Below, one piece after another: positions 36,959 through 47,821 of a DNA stretch of 64,000 bases (position 1 is the stretch's first letter; the number at the start of each line of letters is the position of its first letter). Both the position numbers and the translations under genes were made by a program. This DNA is from Ostrinia nubilalis. Taxonomy: Eukaryota; Arthropoda; Insecta; Lepidoptera; Crambidae. The stretch spans positions 11,902,501 through 11,966,500 of the forward strand of contig NC_087090.1 in assembly GCF_963855985.1 (NCBI RefSeq). The letters are read 5' to 3'. The notes beneath the pieces are model-generated. The model was not told the origin of the DNA, made no database searches, and saw only the letters and a list, made by a program, of their open reading frames with translations.

Positions 36959-37076
36959 CTGATAGAAAACTGTCGTCATCGGTTTCACATACACTTGGCG
37001 TAATTTCTTTTCTTCTTATTTTTGCAATTTTCTTTTCGTAATGCTTGATTAGTTCTTCAGCACTACGTTTTGGCAT
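36959..37076 (-). CDS. DIRS gag, predicted exon 1
   Basis: ATG at 37076 begins MPKRSAEELIKHYEKKIAKI, a DIRS Gag-like coiled N-terminus. A donor CAG|GTATGT at 36959/36958 in phase 1 matches the phase of the acceptor at 36490. The 469-bp intervening stretch has stops in frame and would be an intron. Inference from splice signals. Confidence 0.6.
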
Positions 37077-39158
37077 TTTGATTTTCAAAAACTTTTGTAA
37101 AATAAAATCACTTATTTCACTTATTTTTATATATATTTTGAGAGGTGCGTTCGTCGCCGCGCGCAAAAAGGAATGAGCTGTAGTACCGGTTACGACTGTT
37201 ACGGCGGTAGGGAAGGGGAAGAAATAAAGTAGTCAAATAAGATACTTTTTTATATTAAAATACAAACCATACGTGTTTTGTTTTTAATTAGACTGAATAA
37301 AAGTCTCTAAAAATTTTGCGAAGTCGCCTAGTAGCTTAAAGGGACTACCTGGTAAATAATATCTGAAGAATGAAGCTATGAAATATAATTAATTTTCTAA
37401 GCTGTAGTGTAGTAGTACCTAACTGTAACTTAAAAAAGTTCAAAACATTTTTTGCATAGGTACAGTAACCAGAAAAAAAGGATTAGGTATGTGAAATAAT
37501 AATTTATTTAGTATGATTTTGGAAATATATTTTCCAAATATATCTACAGCATTCTTTTTTCAAATACCTACCAAAATTTTTGTTAGCCAACAATCCAATG
37601 AAGAAGCTTTGAGGAAAGTTGAGGCATGTGCTGCCATCTACCACCACTGTTTGAATCATTTAAGCTTCTAGCGCCACCTACAATATAATGTTTAACTAGC
37701 ATTACAATAAAATTTTCATTATTTTATTATTTTGGTGATTGTTCACAAAAAAAATAATTAAGAGATTAAAATAAAATTTGCGATGTGTAGGTACTTATTT
37801 ACTGAATGTGGATTTATTTATTGTTCTCAATATAAAAATAATTTATAACTAGACTGACTTGTAAAACTAAATTAAACACTTGTTTATATCATTTCACTTC
37901 AGAGGTTTGAGATAACATTTGCGTATATTGTTCAGTTGAAAAGGTCTTAGGAGATTAAATAATTGATCCGATAGGGATTGACGCCGAATCATAAATGGAG
38001 ATTATTTTCCATTACTTCGTACTTATTTCATGGTTTATATTCGCGTTTGATTAGCGGCACCCACGTGCAATGCATTCATAACATACACAGTAACAAGTTG
38101 AAGGGGATTAATAGGTAAGAAACCCTTTACATTCAAGATCATAATAGGATTCTTTTCAATTCCCAAGATATAAACACGGCAGTGCTATGCAGGAGCACAG
38201 GCGGACGCATCACAACAACGCGTGTCAGAGAGACATGGGGCCGTCGCACGCCCCTCGATGGGGGTTTACTATTGTAATTACAGTTGATACGTGATGATGA
38301 CGGCCGGCAACGGATCGTGCATCGATTTTCGAAACGTCGCGAGCGGCGCCTTGCTCGCGGCCGGTGCGGGCGGCGTCGCTGCTCTGACTGGCGCACAGTG
38401 GTCCCGATTTAATAAAACATGGACATTGATGCTAGAGGCACGAAAATATTTTTGATGGTTACTGCTATGATAACTAATAAGGCAAAAAAATATTACAATC
38501 CTACGACGTCTATTTCGTAGTAAAAAAAAATATATACATATTTTTTGTATGGAAGAAATTACGTTTCTGTCAATTTTTCGAAATTCTTTAACGATGTCAA
38601 GATGCCGATCACACATGTTATAAAACAAGTGATTCTGAGTATTTCATGCGAGATACTTGTCACTTATCTCTGCGTACTTTTGAGTTATCGAGGGTTGAAA
38701 AATCGATTTTTTTATATTAAATATTTCCACGAAAAATTGCCAGAATTACAATATGGTGTATAAGGGACACTTTTGATGACACATAACAACGACTCGCACT
38801 CGCGCGCGCTCGTATGCATCAACTTTTACTAAAATAAAAAAAAAATTAAGGGAAATAATTAATACAAAGTTGTATGTATAGGTCCGCTGGCCGTCAAAAA
38901 GTAGCTTATACGAGAGGTTGCCCAATTTACAATATGTCCATCATTGATAACTCACACAAATATCGTCTCTCTCTGAAGGATAACAAGTTTTTTTTGTTTC
39001 CAGAAGCTCTTGATAGGATGGAAGCCCATAAATACTCTCTGAAGCGAGAATGAATCTCAAATTGCGATATTGCCATTTTGACAAATTACATGATGTAACT
39101 AGCGCTAACGTTTATCTTCAGGTAGACACAGTTTTAAGTTAAAAGATTGTCTACTATT

Positions 39159-39455
39159 TCACACTGTTCTTCGTTTTGGAACAGTTATTTGATTATAGGT
39201 AGTCGCTAATTTCGTTTTGTTAGACTCTTTCAGTTTAGCACATAAAGCGTAAACTAATTCCTCCTCAGAATGATCTAAAAGTGTTAGAGAGCGCCTCTTC
39301 TTCTGCAGAAGAAGAATTTTGCATAAATCTTCAAAAGGTTTTTTATTTATACTAAAAGTCGATGGTTGCACATCTACTTCCGCAGTCTCATCAACTGGAG
39401 CGTCTTCCTCAGTATTAACGTTGTCTATGCGTTGTGTTAACTCGGTAAAAAACAT
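39159..39455 (-). pseudogene. Transib-type element ORF, left arm (98 aa)
   Basis: The frame contains NKKPFEDLCKILLLQKKRRS and HSEEELVYALCAKLKES and ends at a stop. It reads outward from the palindrome centre. An almost identical frame lies in the right arm. I do not recognise it securely; it may be the N-terminal piece of a transposase or an accessory protein. The RAG1-like catalytic domain is absent. Confidence 0.45.
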
Positions 39456-39787
39456 TGTTTAAATCTATATTTTTACAATTCGGCCAGACAATTTCAGAGT
39501 CTAGCCAATGCGAATTCTGGTGCAAAAATGTCTTTTGGGCTCTACTGGAAGCAGACCATATCTTCTTTGATATATTTCTTGTAAAATTACGACTTAATGA
39601 TTTGATAATTACTCAAATCTTCGAAAGACAATTCAATGCCAATACGTTCGTCATTTTAGTCTGAAATGGTCTGGCCGAAATGTAAAAATATAGATTTAAA
39701 CAATGTTCTTTTACCGAGTTAACACAACGCATAGACAACGTTAACACCGAGGAAGACGCTCCAGTTGATGAGACTGCGGAAGTAGAT

Positions 39788-40000
39788 GTGCAACCATCGA
39801 CTTCTGGTATAAATAAAAAACCTTTTGAAGATTTATGCAAAATTCTTCTTCTGCAGAAGAAGAGGCGCTCTCTAACACTTTTAGATCATTCTGAGGAGGA
39901 ATTAGTTTACGCTTTATGTGCTAAACTGAAAGAGTCTAACAAAACGAAATTAGCGACTACCTATAATCAAAGAACTGTTCCAAAACGAAGAACAGTGTGA
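39788..40000 (+). pseudogene. Transib-type element ORF, right arm (70 aa)
   Basis: Mirror copy of the left-arm frame, ending at the same distance (765 bases) from the element end. The same frame is open further upstream, towards 39720. A few residue changes (SGINKK versus SINKK; NQRTV versus NQITV) show the arms are close but not perfect. Confidence 0.45.
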
Positions 40001-42220
40001 AATAGTAGACAATCTTTTAACTTAAAACTGTGTCTACCTGAAGATAAACGTTAGCGCTAGTTACATCATGTAATTTGTCAAAATGGCAATATCGCAATTT
40101 GAGATTCATTCTCGCTTCAGAGAGTATTTATGGGCTTCCATCCTATCAAGAGCTTCTGGAAACAAAAAAAACTTGTTATCCTTCAGAGAGAGACGATATT
40201 TGTGTGAGTTATCAATGATGGACATATTGTAAATTGGGCAACCTCTCGTATAAGCTACTTTTTGACGGCCAGCGGACCTATACATACAACTTTGTATTAA
40301 TTATTTCCCTTAATTTTTTTTTTATTTTAGTAAAAGTTGATGCATACGAGCGCGCGCGAGTGCGAGTCGTTGTTATGTGTCATCAAAAGTGTCCCTTATA
40401 CACCATATTGTAATTCTGGCAATTTTTCGTGGAAATATTTAATATAAAAAAATCGATTTTTCAACCCTCGATAACTCAAAAGTACGCAGAGATAAGTGAC
40501 AAGTATCTCGCATGAAATACTCAGAATCACTTGTTTTATAACATGTGTGATCGGCATCTTGACATCGTTAAAGAATTTCGAAAAATTGACAGAAACGTAA
40601 TTTCTTCCATACAAAAAATATGTATATATTTTTTTTTACTACGAAATAGACGTCGTAGGATTGTAATATTTTTTTGCCTTATTAGTTATCATAGCAGTAA
40701 CCATCAAAAAAATTTTCGTGCTTCTAGCATCAATGTCCATGTTTTATTAAATCGGGACCACCGTGTGGCGGCCCGGTCCCCGCGCCATCCCCGCGCCGCC
40801 ATCGTTGTTTTGCTGTATTTTCGTTGTTAATCATTCTCCTTGACCTTGTGCGACGTCGAGTGGTCCACTGCACACGACTGCGCACCCCTCGCCCTGCCAC
40901 CCGCCCGCGCTGCCTGTCGCCGCATCACACGTGCTATTCGTGCCAGACCTCAACTGCACCATAAATATTGCCCACATCAAAATACACGTACGCAATAGGA
41001 ACTCGATCGTTTTTGACCGCGGGAGGCTCGGCAATCTATGAAGCGCTCAAATTTAGATGAGGCAAATAAAAATGTCTATGCTAATCATAAAATGAGATTT
41101 TTTAACAGTTGGAAATGGGCAAGTTTATTAGTAGTTTATGACGCATGATCAGATTTTAGTCAGTTATTCAAATCTACAAAAAGGTAAAGCACATTCCTTT
41201 ACCTTTTTAAGATTTTGTTAAGATGTAATTTTATCAAGATACTTTAACATCCTTGGAGATAGATAATGTGAGAGAGCTTGTCAGTCAATTATAAAGTTAA
41301 GTTTAATTATAACTTGATACTGCCGTATTTTTCAGACAAAGGAGGGTAGATAGAGATATCGTACCCTCTCACAAACAAGGGTACCTATGTGCGCGGCGCA
41401 AAGCCTACTCGCACTTGACGGGTTTTTTGTAATGGAAGAACTTTATAGGGCTCTTAATAACTTTGAAAAGCTTCAATGATTCTCGATCATAATAATAAAC
41501 TAGCTGCTTGAATTACTTTTTTTTTCAATTCAATTCAGACAAATGGATCATATAAAATAGGAAAACTACTTTCTTTCCTTAAATTATTTTGGTATTTTAC
41601 AATGGGATTTTGAAAGGGATTCAAATAACTTAATGAAAATTAGCTACTTTGAGATTGAAATAAAACTTTATAATTAATTTTCTAAGCTGTAGTGTAGTAG
41701 TACCTAACTGTAACTTAAAAAAGTTCAAAACATTTTTTGCATAGGTACAGTAACCAGAAAAAAAGGATTAGGTATGTGAAATAATAATTTATTTAGTATG
41801 ATTTTGGAAATATATTTTCCAAATATATCTACAGCATTCTTTTTTCAAATACCTACCAAAATTTTTGTTAGCCAACAATCCAATGAAGAAGCTTTGAGGA
41901 AAGTTGAGGCATGTGCTGCCATCTACCACCACTGTTTGAATCATTTAAGCTTCTAGCGCCACCTACAATATAATGTTTAACTAGCATTACAATAAAATTT
42001 TCATTATTTTATTATTTTGGTGATTGTTCACAAAAAAAATAATTAAGAGATTAAAATAAAATTTGCGATGTGTAGGTACTTATTTACTGAATGTGGATTT
42101 ATTTATTGTTATCAATATAAAAATAATTTATAACTAGACTGACTTGTAAAACTAAATTAAACACTTGTTTATATCATTTCACTTCAGAGGTTTGAGATAA
42201 CATTTGCGTATATTGTTCAG

Positions 42221-43540
42221 TTAATTTATTTAAATTTTATGCATGACAAGGAAAAGTCTTAGGAGGTAGAGTAAGATTTAAACAAAATAATATATCTTGG
42301 GGGTTGAAAGAGTATGCACTTAAGACTAGAGATTCATAGGGTGATTGACACCCACCAGAAGTTTCAACGATATGGTTAGAGGATATTTTCTATTATTTAC
42401 TATTTTCTCAAATATACATTCTTCATATTCTAGGTAAGAACAGCATCAATGATTGATCCATATAATGGAATACATAATGGATAATGCACAGTATTGCTAT
42501 TTACTGCTTAATGTAGGCAGTGCTTACTTTAATAGGTACCTACCTGCCTCATAGACATACAAAGGCCTAGGGTAACATGCTGACATACCATATGAATAAA
42601 AAGACATTCCTGTACATACCTGGTTCTCTCGAGGGCTCCATCCTCTGCAGTTTATTTAACAGCTAGGGTAGGTATACCACTTTCATAAATTAATACAGTC
42701 GCAAAGATGAACCTGTCAGTAACAAGGTCGTTGAACTAAATATACCTATAGATGAGCTTATCCCGCCTCTGACACGGACAATGTTTATGTAAATTCTAAA
42801 ACACATATAAGGCGAAATGTAATTATTTGTAGTATTAAGCACGTTATATCTTCAAATAAACTATCTCTTGCCGAATTTTAACAATTTTAACAAAAGATCT
42901 ACACAAATGACATAGCGTCACGTCACGGTGAGTTTCCGTTTTGTTACAACTTCGCATTATTGTACAAAGGATTGCGAACTAAAATCATCATAAATTACTT
43001 TATTAAGAAGTAAAGCCTAAATAATGAAGAATGTTTTCTTCAAAAGGTGAAATAATGCTAATTTCTAAATATGATTTTCAATAGTAATAATTTTATTTCA
43101 TTTCTGAAATAATGACCACACAAAATCTCTCTTAACCAAACTAAACGCAATTTGTATTCACAATCACCTATTATAAATAAATTACTAAAAAATATTTTAT
43201 TTATGTTATTAAAATTAAATCTGCTTGAAAAAATGTTGTCTACATAATTAAATGTATATGTTTTAAAACAATTATTAATATTCTAAACAAGTGAAAAGGA
43301 ACTTATGACATCGCTTTTTGTGTAAAAAAGTTCAATGTCAAATAAATGTCATTCACCGAGAACCTAGAAAATCAGTGCGTTTTCGTTACTTACATTTTAC
43401 ATTTATTTAAAGCAATTAGTAATTGCCACACTAATTGCTTCATAACTATTGGTCGATTGCTCAATTTTGATTGAATTTGAACCTATCATACGCGATCATT
43501 AGTAATCATTACAATCTGTAAAAGGGAACAAGCTAAAACT
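42221..43540. other. Intergenic stretch upstream of G6PD
   Basis: AT-rich with no open frame of note. A weak echo of the duplicated unit's start (GAAAAGTCTTAGGAGG near 42251; ATAGGGTGATTGACACC near 42336) may be an older, diverged copy. Confidence 0.4.
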
Positions 43541-43544
43541 GTGG

Positions 43545-43552
43545 TATATAAA
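43545..43552 (+). promoter_or_regulatory. TATA box of G6PD
   Basis: TATATAAA lies about 173 bases before the ATG in an otherwise TATA-poor stretch, with no ATG between it and the start codon. It predicts transcription from about 43575. Confidence 0.55.
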
Positions 43553-43724
43553 GTGACTGCACATAATATTGAAACTTTTGAATATTTTACTTTAAAAACG
43601 GGTAGGCCGTCTTTACTTTAAAAGTGTGCAAAATAAGTGAAATAATTATTGCTTTAAAATAGACACCCGTGCCGTGGTTCGTGTTATAAAATTCAGATAA
43701 AAGTTTGGTTAGGTTATCACTAAC

Positions 43725-45209
43725 ATGGAAACTAAAGCAGATTTTCAGTACCCGCACACTTTTATATTGCTGGGTGCATCAGGAGACTTGGCAAAAAAGA
43801 AGATTTATCCAACCATTTGGTTTTTATATCGTGACGACCTTTTACCAGAGAAGACAAAATTTATTGGTTATGCACGCACCAAACAGACTATGGCAGAAGT
43901 TCGCCAGAAAAGCGAAAAATATATGAAAGTGCGTCCCGGAGATGAAGAAAAATTTGAGAAATTTTGGGCTGCCAATGACTATCATGCAGGTTCCTATGAT
44001 AAGCGTATAGATTACGAATTGCTCAATCAACTCATTACTAAGCATGAAAAAGGACCTGTAGCTAACAGGATATTTTATTTAGCTGTGCCGCCGACTGTGT
44101 TTTCGGATGTTACTGTAAATATCAGAAACGCCTGTACGTCAATAAAAGGATACACCAGAGTTATTATTGAAAAACCCTTTGGCAGAGATGACATTTCTTC
44201 CAACAAATTAAGCCAGCATCTTGCGGGTCTCTTCAAGGAAGAGCAGATCTATAGAATAGATCATTATCTTGGAAAGGAAATGGTACAGAATTTGTTGACT
44301 ATTCGATTTGCTAATTCTATTTTTGACCCCTCATGGAACCGTGAAAATATTGCATCGGTTCTGATTTCATTTAAGGAACCATTTGGAACCGAAGGCAGAG
44401 GTGGATACTTTGATGACTTTGGCATCATAAGAGATGTTATGCAAAACCACCTTCTTCAAATCCTATCTCTTGTTGCTATGGAGAAACCAGTGTCATTGAA
44501 TCCAAATGACATTAGAGATGAAAAAGTGAAAGTATTGAGACACATTCGTCCTATACGTAAAGAAGACATATTGATAGGCCAGTATGTTGGTAACCCTGAT
44601 GGACAAGGTGATGAGAAGTTAGGTTATTTGGATGACCCCACTGTTCCTGATGGTTCAGTGACACCAACTTATGCTTTGGCGGCATTGTGGATTAATAATT
44701 CCAGGTGGCAAGGTGTGCCATTTATCTTACGATGTGGTAAGGCACTTAACGAGAGAAAAGCAGAAGTAAGAGTGCAGTATAAAGATGTGCCGGGAGATAT
44801 ATTTGACGGGCATGCAAAGAGGAATGAGCTGGTACTAAGAGTACAACCAGGTGAAGCAGTGTACGTAAAATTGATGTCCAAATCTCCAGGAATGAATTTC
44901 GATCTTGTGGAAGCTGAACTGGATTTAACTTATAGCTTGCGTTATAGAGAAGCGAATGTGCCTGATGCATATGAAAGATTAATTTTAGATGTCTTCATGG
45001 GCAGTCAAATGCATTTCGTACGCAATGATGAGTTGACTGAAGCTTGGCGTATATTCACACCTATCTTAAAAGAATTGGAAGAGAACCAAGTGAAACCTAT
45101 TCCTTACGTGTTTGGATCTCGGGGTCCTCAAGAAGCAGACAGCAAATTGAAAGGATATGATTTCAAGTACTCAGGTTCCTACAAATGGGTCAAACCTGCT
45201 CTTCCTTAA
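43725..45209 (+). CDS. G6PD: Glucose-6-phosphate 1-dehydrogenase, intronless, 494 aa
   Basis: A cytosolic enzyme that oxidises glucose 6-phosphate to 6-phosphogluconolactone and makes NADPH, the first step of the oxidative pentose phosphate pathway. The full-length frame has the NADP-binding loop GASGDLAK (residues 17-24), EKPFG (149-153), the substrate and catalytic segment RIDHYLGK (177-184, with D179/H180 matching human D200/H201), H242 in [10 protein letters not shown] (matching human H263), and [20 protein letters not shown]. The length is normal for insects. The ATG follows an in-leader stretch without other ATGs and fits the insect N-terminus (Drosophila Zw). The whole frame is one exon, which is unusual; it may be a retrocopy with its own TATA promoter. 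No broken residue seen. Fly orthologue: Zw. Confidence 0.97.
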   Translation: METKADFQYPHTFILLGASGDLAKKKIYPTIWFLYRDDLLPEKTKFIGYARTKQTMAEVRQKSEKYMKVRPGDEEKFEKFWAANDYHAGSYDKRIDYELLNQLITKHEKGPVANRIFYLAVPPTVFSDVTVNIRNACTSIKGYTRVIIEKPFGRDDISSNKLSQHLAGLFKEEQIYRIDHYLGKEMVQNLLTIRFANSIFDPSWNRENIASVLISFKEPFGTEGRGGYFDDFGIIRDVMQNHLLQILSLVAMEKPVSLNPNDIRDEKVKVLRHIRPIRKEDILIGQYVGNPDGQGDEKLGYLDDPTVPDGSVTPTYALAALWINNSRWQGVPFILRCGKALNERKAEVRVQYKDVPGDIFDGHAKRNELVLRVQPGEAVYVKLMSKSPGMNFDLVEAELDLTYSLRYREANVPDAYERLILDVFMGSQMHFVRNDELTEAWRIFTPILKELEENQVKPIPYVFGSRGPQEADSKLKGYDFKYSGSYKWVKPALP

Positions 45210-46100
45210 TGCTATATGCTATATACATTATTTATATCTCCTGGGTGATGGCTTCCTACTACTTTTGGTGATATTTTTATTGCGGTGAAAGCATAATATG
45301 CATTTAATAATGTTATCATTCCAATTTTGTGAAAACTTACGTATTTATGTTCTGAGGTTATAATAGAACAATAAGGTCATTGTAAGGTCACACAAGAGCT
45401 GCATAATTTGTATAAATGTCTACACACTGTTATATATTTATAAGTTGACATGTTTATAATGTTACATAAGGTTGTGGCAAGTGCCTTATCCAAGTAGAAT
45501 TAATATAATAGTTATTCCTCATTGTTGAACAAAAATCTGTGATATAATCAACTTCCATTGTATTGAATTTTAGTAAGAAAAGTTTTAGTATTGTTCTTAT
45601 AAAGTAAATTATTGTAATTTTGTGGTTCTTTGAAAAAGGCCAATTTATTTAAATTAAATATTTTGTTAATTTTATCTGAACTCAAAAATAGATATGGCTA
45701 TAATTTTAGGATTACATTAAAGAAACAGTTTTTCAAATTATTATCAAATGCAAAAGATAATTATGTATAAACAATAAATAATACTGTTAATAGTGTGTAT
45801 CTATTAAGTACTCAAACAATTTTCTAACTCCTAAGTTATAATGACTTAACATTTATTACCTAATAACATGAATTTGCATATCTGTGGATGATGAATCTTT
45901 AGATAAGTTTTAAGTGGATATTATATTGCTTTTAGAGATAAGTAAGCCCTACTTTTAAGAATTGACAATTTGTACTTTAATATTTCTAGGTACAACTACT
46001 TTTGTAAGCTGTACAACAGTAACAGTAATAAATATCTACTTTTATACTTTAATAGTACTCACTGTACTGTACCTATTGATGCAAAAAAATAAATAAAAAA
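45210..46100 (+). other. G6PD 3' UTR and candidate poly(A) signals
   Basis: AT-rich 3' flank. AATAAA occurs at 45773-45778, and an A-rich stretch with overlapping AATAAA signals lies at about 46083-46102. The latter could be the true end, or the A-tail relic of a retrocopy. Confidence 0.4.
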
Positions 46101-46129
46101 ACATAGCGATTATTTATCGTTCTTATTTA

Positions 46130-46395
46130 ATTTTTTGGTACCTACCCACTTCTTACGTTATTTTTTTCTGATCTACCTACCTAATTAATTAATCTACCCT
46201 GTTTGTCGCATGATGTGATAACATAAAATTCATCATACCTACACATCCTACCTACAGATAAACTAACATCAATTTTACATGGTTACTTACTACGACATCG
46301 GTCGACCCACTCAACACAAGTAGGTACATAGCTACTTATTTCACCTAAGTTCTACTCGTTTTACCTACCTACCTACTAGTACCTACTTAATTAAG
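46130..46395. repeat. CCTA-rich simple repeat region
   Basis: Many spaced CTACCTAC / ACCTACTT motifs. A further short run (TAGGTACCTACCTACC) is at 47543-47562. Low-complexity sequence. Confidence 0.5.
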
Positions 46396-46708
46396 ATAAA
46401 TAATTGATAAGGTAAGGTGACATTGCATTTTAAGGAGGGCTTTGTTAAGTTGGTATTGTTTTTGAATCGAAGGCATGTTTTCGTACGAGCGCGGTATGAA
46501 GTGCTTATGCATAATTTGTCTTTTTTTTACCCATGTTGACATACGTTGAATGATAAAATTAGTACTTATTACGTCAAAACTATTGTGGTAGTCTGCGAAT
46601 CACACTGACTGTGCTGCCCCTAAGATAAATGTCTCCACTTTCAGTAACGTGAGCGTGACCCAGGTGGAGGTCAAACACGCAGCCGCCACCGTTTGGTTGT
46701 TAACAATA

Positions 46709-46716
46709 TCACGTGA
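46709..46716. promoter_or_regulatory. E-box TCACGTGA upstream of FIP200
   Basis: A palindromic TCACGTGA, the core of the CLEAR element recognised by TFEB/Mitf, which switch on autophagy and lysosome genes. It lies just before the putative leader exon (to 46801). One site only; functional role is inference. Confidence 0.35.
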
Positions 46717-46801
46717 TTCAGATAATTGCAGTGTTATTTTTGTGATCTAGAAGACTAAAATTAAACTGTAATATAAAACTTGAAAAGATCGACTGCCTCA
46801 G
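46717..46801 (+). other. Atg17: Putative FIP200 5' UTR exon
   Basis: A stretch ending CTGCCTCAG|GTAAGACT has a near-consensus donor, and the coding exon at 50918 has an acceptor at 50850 (ATACTTTTAG|ACATAAG). Joining the two gives a leader without a conflicting ATG that I noticed. The exon start is arbitrary. Inference only. Confidence 0.35.
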
Positions 46802-47821
46802 GTAAGACTTGGACGTATGACCATGCATGATCGCTTGGGACACCTGCCCTAACTTTTATTTTATTAGAACTTGAGCAACTGGAAAAACATCTAATTGCTA
46901 TGACGTATTTCATTAGAGATGCCAATACCTATTATCGCTAAAAAAATTAATGACTGCTCTAACCACTTAACTAAGTGCTGATATTGATTAATATGAGTGA
47001 AAGTAAATGACGATTGACTTACTACTTAAGTACTACTATTAGGCCAATCACAAAGGTAGTTGTCAATTGCCTTAGAAGATTTTGCGGTAATTTTTTTACC
47101 AATGGGTAACAGTGTTACACAAAATGGTGGGGTGTGACTCAACGGGAACAAAGGGAATGCACGAAGGGAAAACTATGAAAATTAGCGACAAGGCCTCGGA
47201 CTGGCCGATTTATGATACGAGGAACGCGGGTTCGAATACCGCCGCGTCGCGGCCGGCCGTTACGACGAAGTAGGTACCTACATAATAAAATATGGTGAAC
47301 CCACTCCTATTTATTACGGAACGAATTGTAATGCCATTTTCAGCAATAGATAGAGTGATGGAGTGAATCAACAAGACGAAGGTTTAATATGTGCCTAAGC
47401 ACCGGTGCGATTCGCACTGTGCGAAGCGTAATCGTCCCGGTTCGTTATGTAGGCAATTCGTTATTTTAAATCATTTTTGAATGTAAGTTTGCCCGTTCCG
47501 TGTGAGGCACAGATGAGGTGTGAGGCGAGGGTAGTAGATAAGTAGGTACCTACCTACCTATCTCTCTTACTTTCCCTGACGAGCAAGTTGATGTCGACTA
47601 TGGCATTAGTCGTCGACGGTCGAGCGAATTCTTTTTTTATTAAAAGATTAAAAAAAATCTTTAAATATTTTTAAGTTTTAGATTTTAGATTGACTAAGAT
47701 GAAAAAGAAATGCAGTGGAGTTTATTAAAATCATTTTTCATTTTAATTGTGGCAAAAAAGCAGCTACCCTGTCAACAAACGGAAAGTAAAAAGAAGTAAA
47801 GAAGTGTTGTCATCCTTAAAA

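Larger units (their letters stand above)
31894..37390 (-). mobile_element. DIRS-type tyrosine-recombinase retrotransposon (5.5 kb)
   Basis: On the minus strand it encodes gag, reverse transcriptase/RNase H with a methylase-like domain, and a tyrosine recombinase. Its termini are inverted repeats (about 31965-32153 and 37177-37360; for example CCGTAACAGTCGTAACCGGT and its complement). Next to the left one lies an internal complementary region (about 32197-32313), whose halves complement the extreme left end (31894-31975) and the extreme right end (37348-37390). This is the DIRS1 plan and allows a circular intermediate. There is no target duplication; junctions are ambiguous over a few bases (ATAATT/AATT). 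The empty site is in copy B. Pol is broken by a nested insertion, so this copy is unlikely to be autonomous. Confidence 0.9.
30531..37935. repeat. Segmental duplication copy A (1908 bp, split by DIRS element)
   Basis: Copy A is 30531-31893 plus 37391-37935. Joined, these are 1908 bases and match copy B (37936-42220 minus its insertion) essentially base for base; I saw one substitution (TTGTTCTCAATA at 37817 versus TTGTTATCAATA in copy B). A CpG-rich block lies at 30780-31250. Copy B gives the empty site for the DIRS element. Confidence 0.92.
38394..40765. mobile_element. Transib-type palindromic DNA transposon (2372 bp)
   Basis: The ends read CACAGTGGTCCCGATTTAAT and, from the right, CACGGTGGTCCCGATTTAAT. 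A 5-bp duplication TGGCG flanks it (38389-38393, 40766-40770), and copy A shows the single TGGCG empty site. A CAC-starting terminal repeat and a GC-rich 5-bp duplication are hallmarks of Transib, the superfamily from which RAG1 descends. The body is a palindrome: arms 38394-39499 and 39659-40765, nearly identical, loop about 159 bp. Only short frames exist, so it must be mobilised in trans. Confidence 0.85.
37936..42220. repeat. Segmental duplication copy B (1908 bp, split by Transib-type element)
   Basis: Copy B is 37936-38393 plus 40771-42220, again 1908 bases. It starts directly after the last base of copy A (TTCAG|TTGAAAAGG). Copy A supplies the uninterrupted sequence GACTGGCGGCCCGG across the Transib insertion point. 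Confidence 0.92.

Noticed and set aside
31894..37390. LTR retrotransposon or endogenous retrovirus
   Set aside because: Termini are inverted, not direct; there is a tyrosine recombinase instead of a DDE integrase; no protease or envelope frame was seen.
47190..47250. tRNA gene around GGGTTCGAATACC
   Set aside because: Only a B-box-like motif is clear; no cloverleaf could be drawn.
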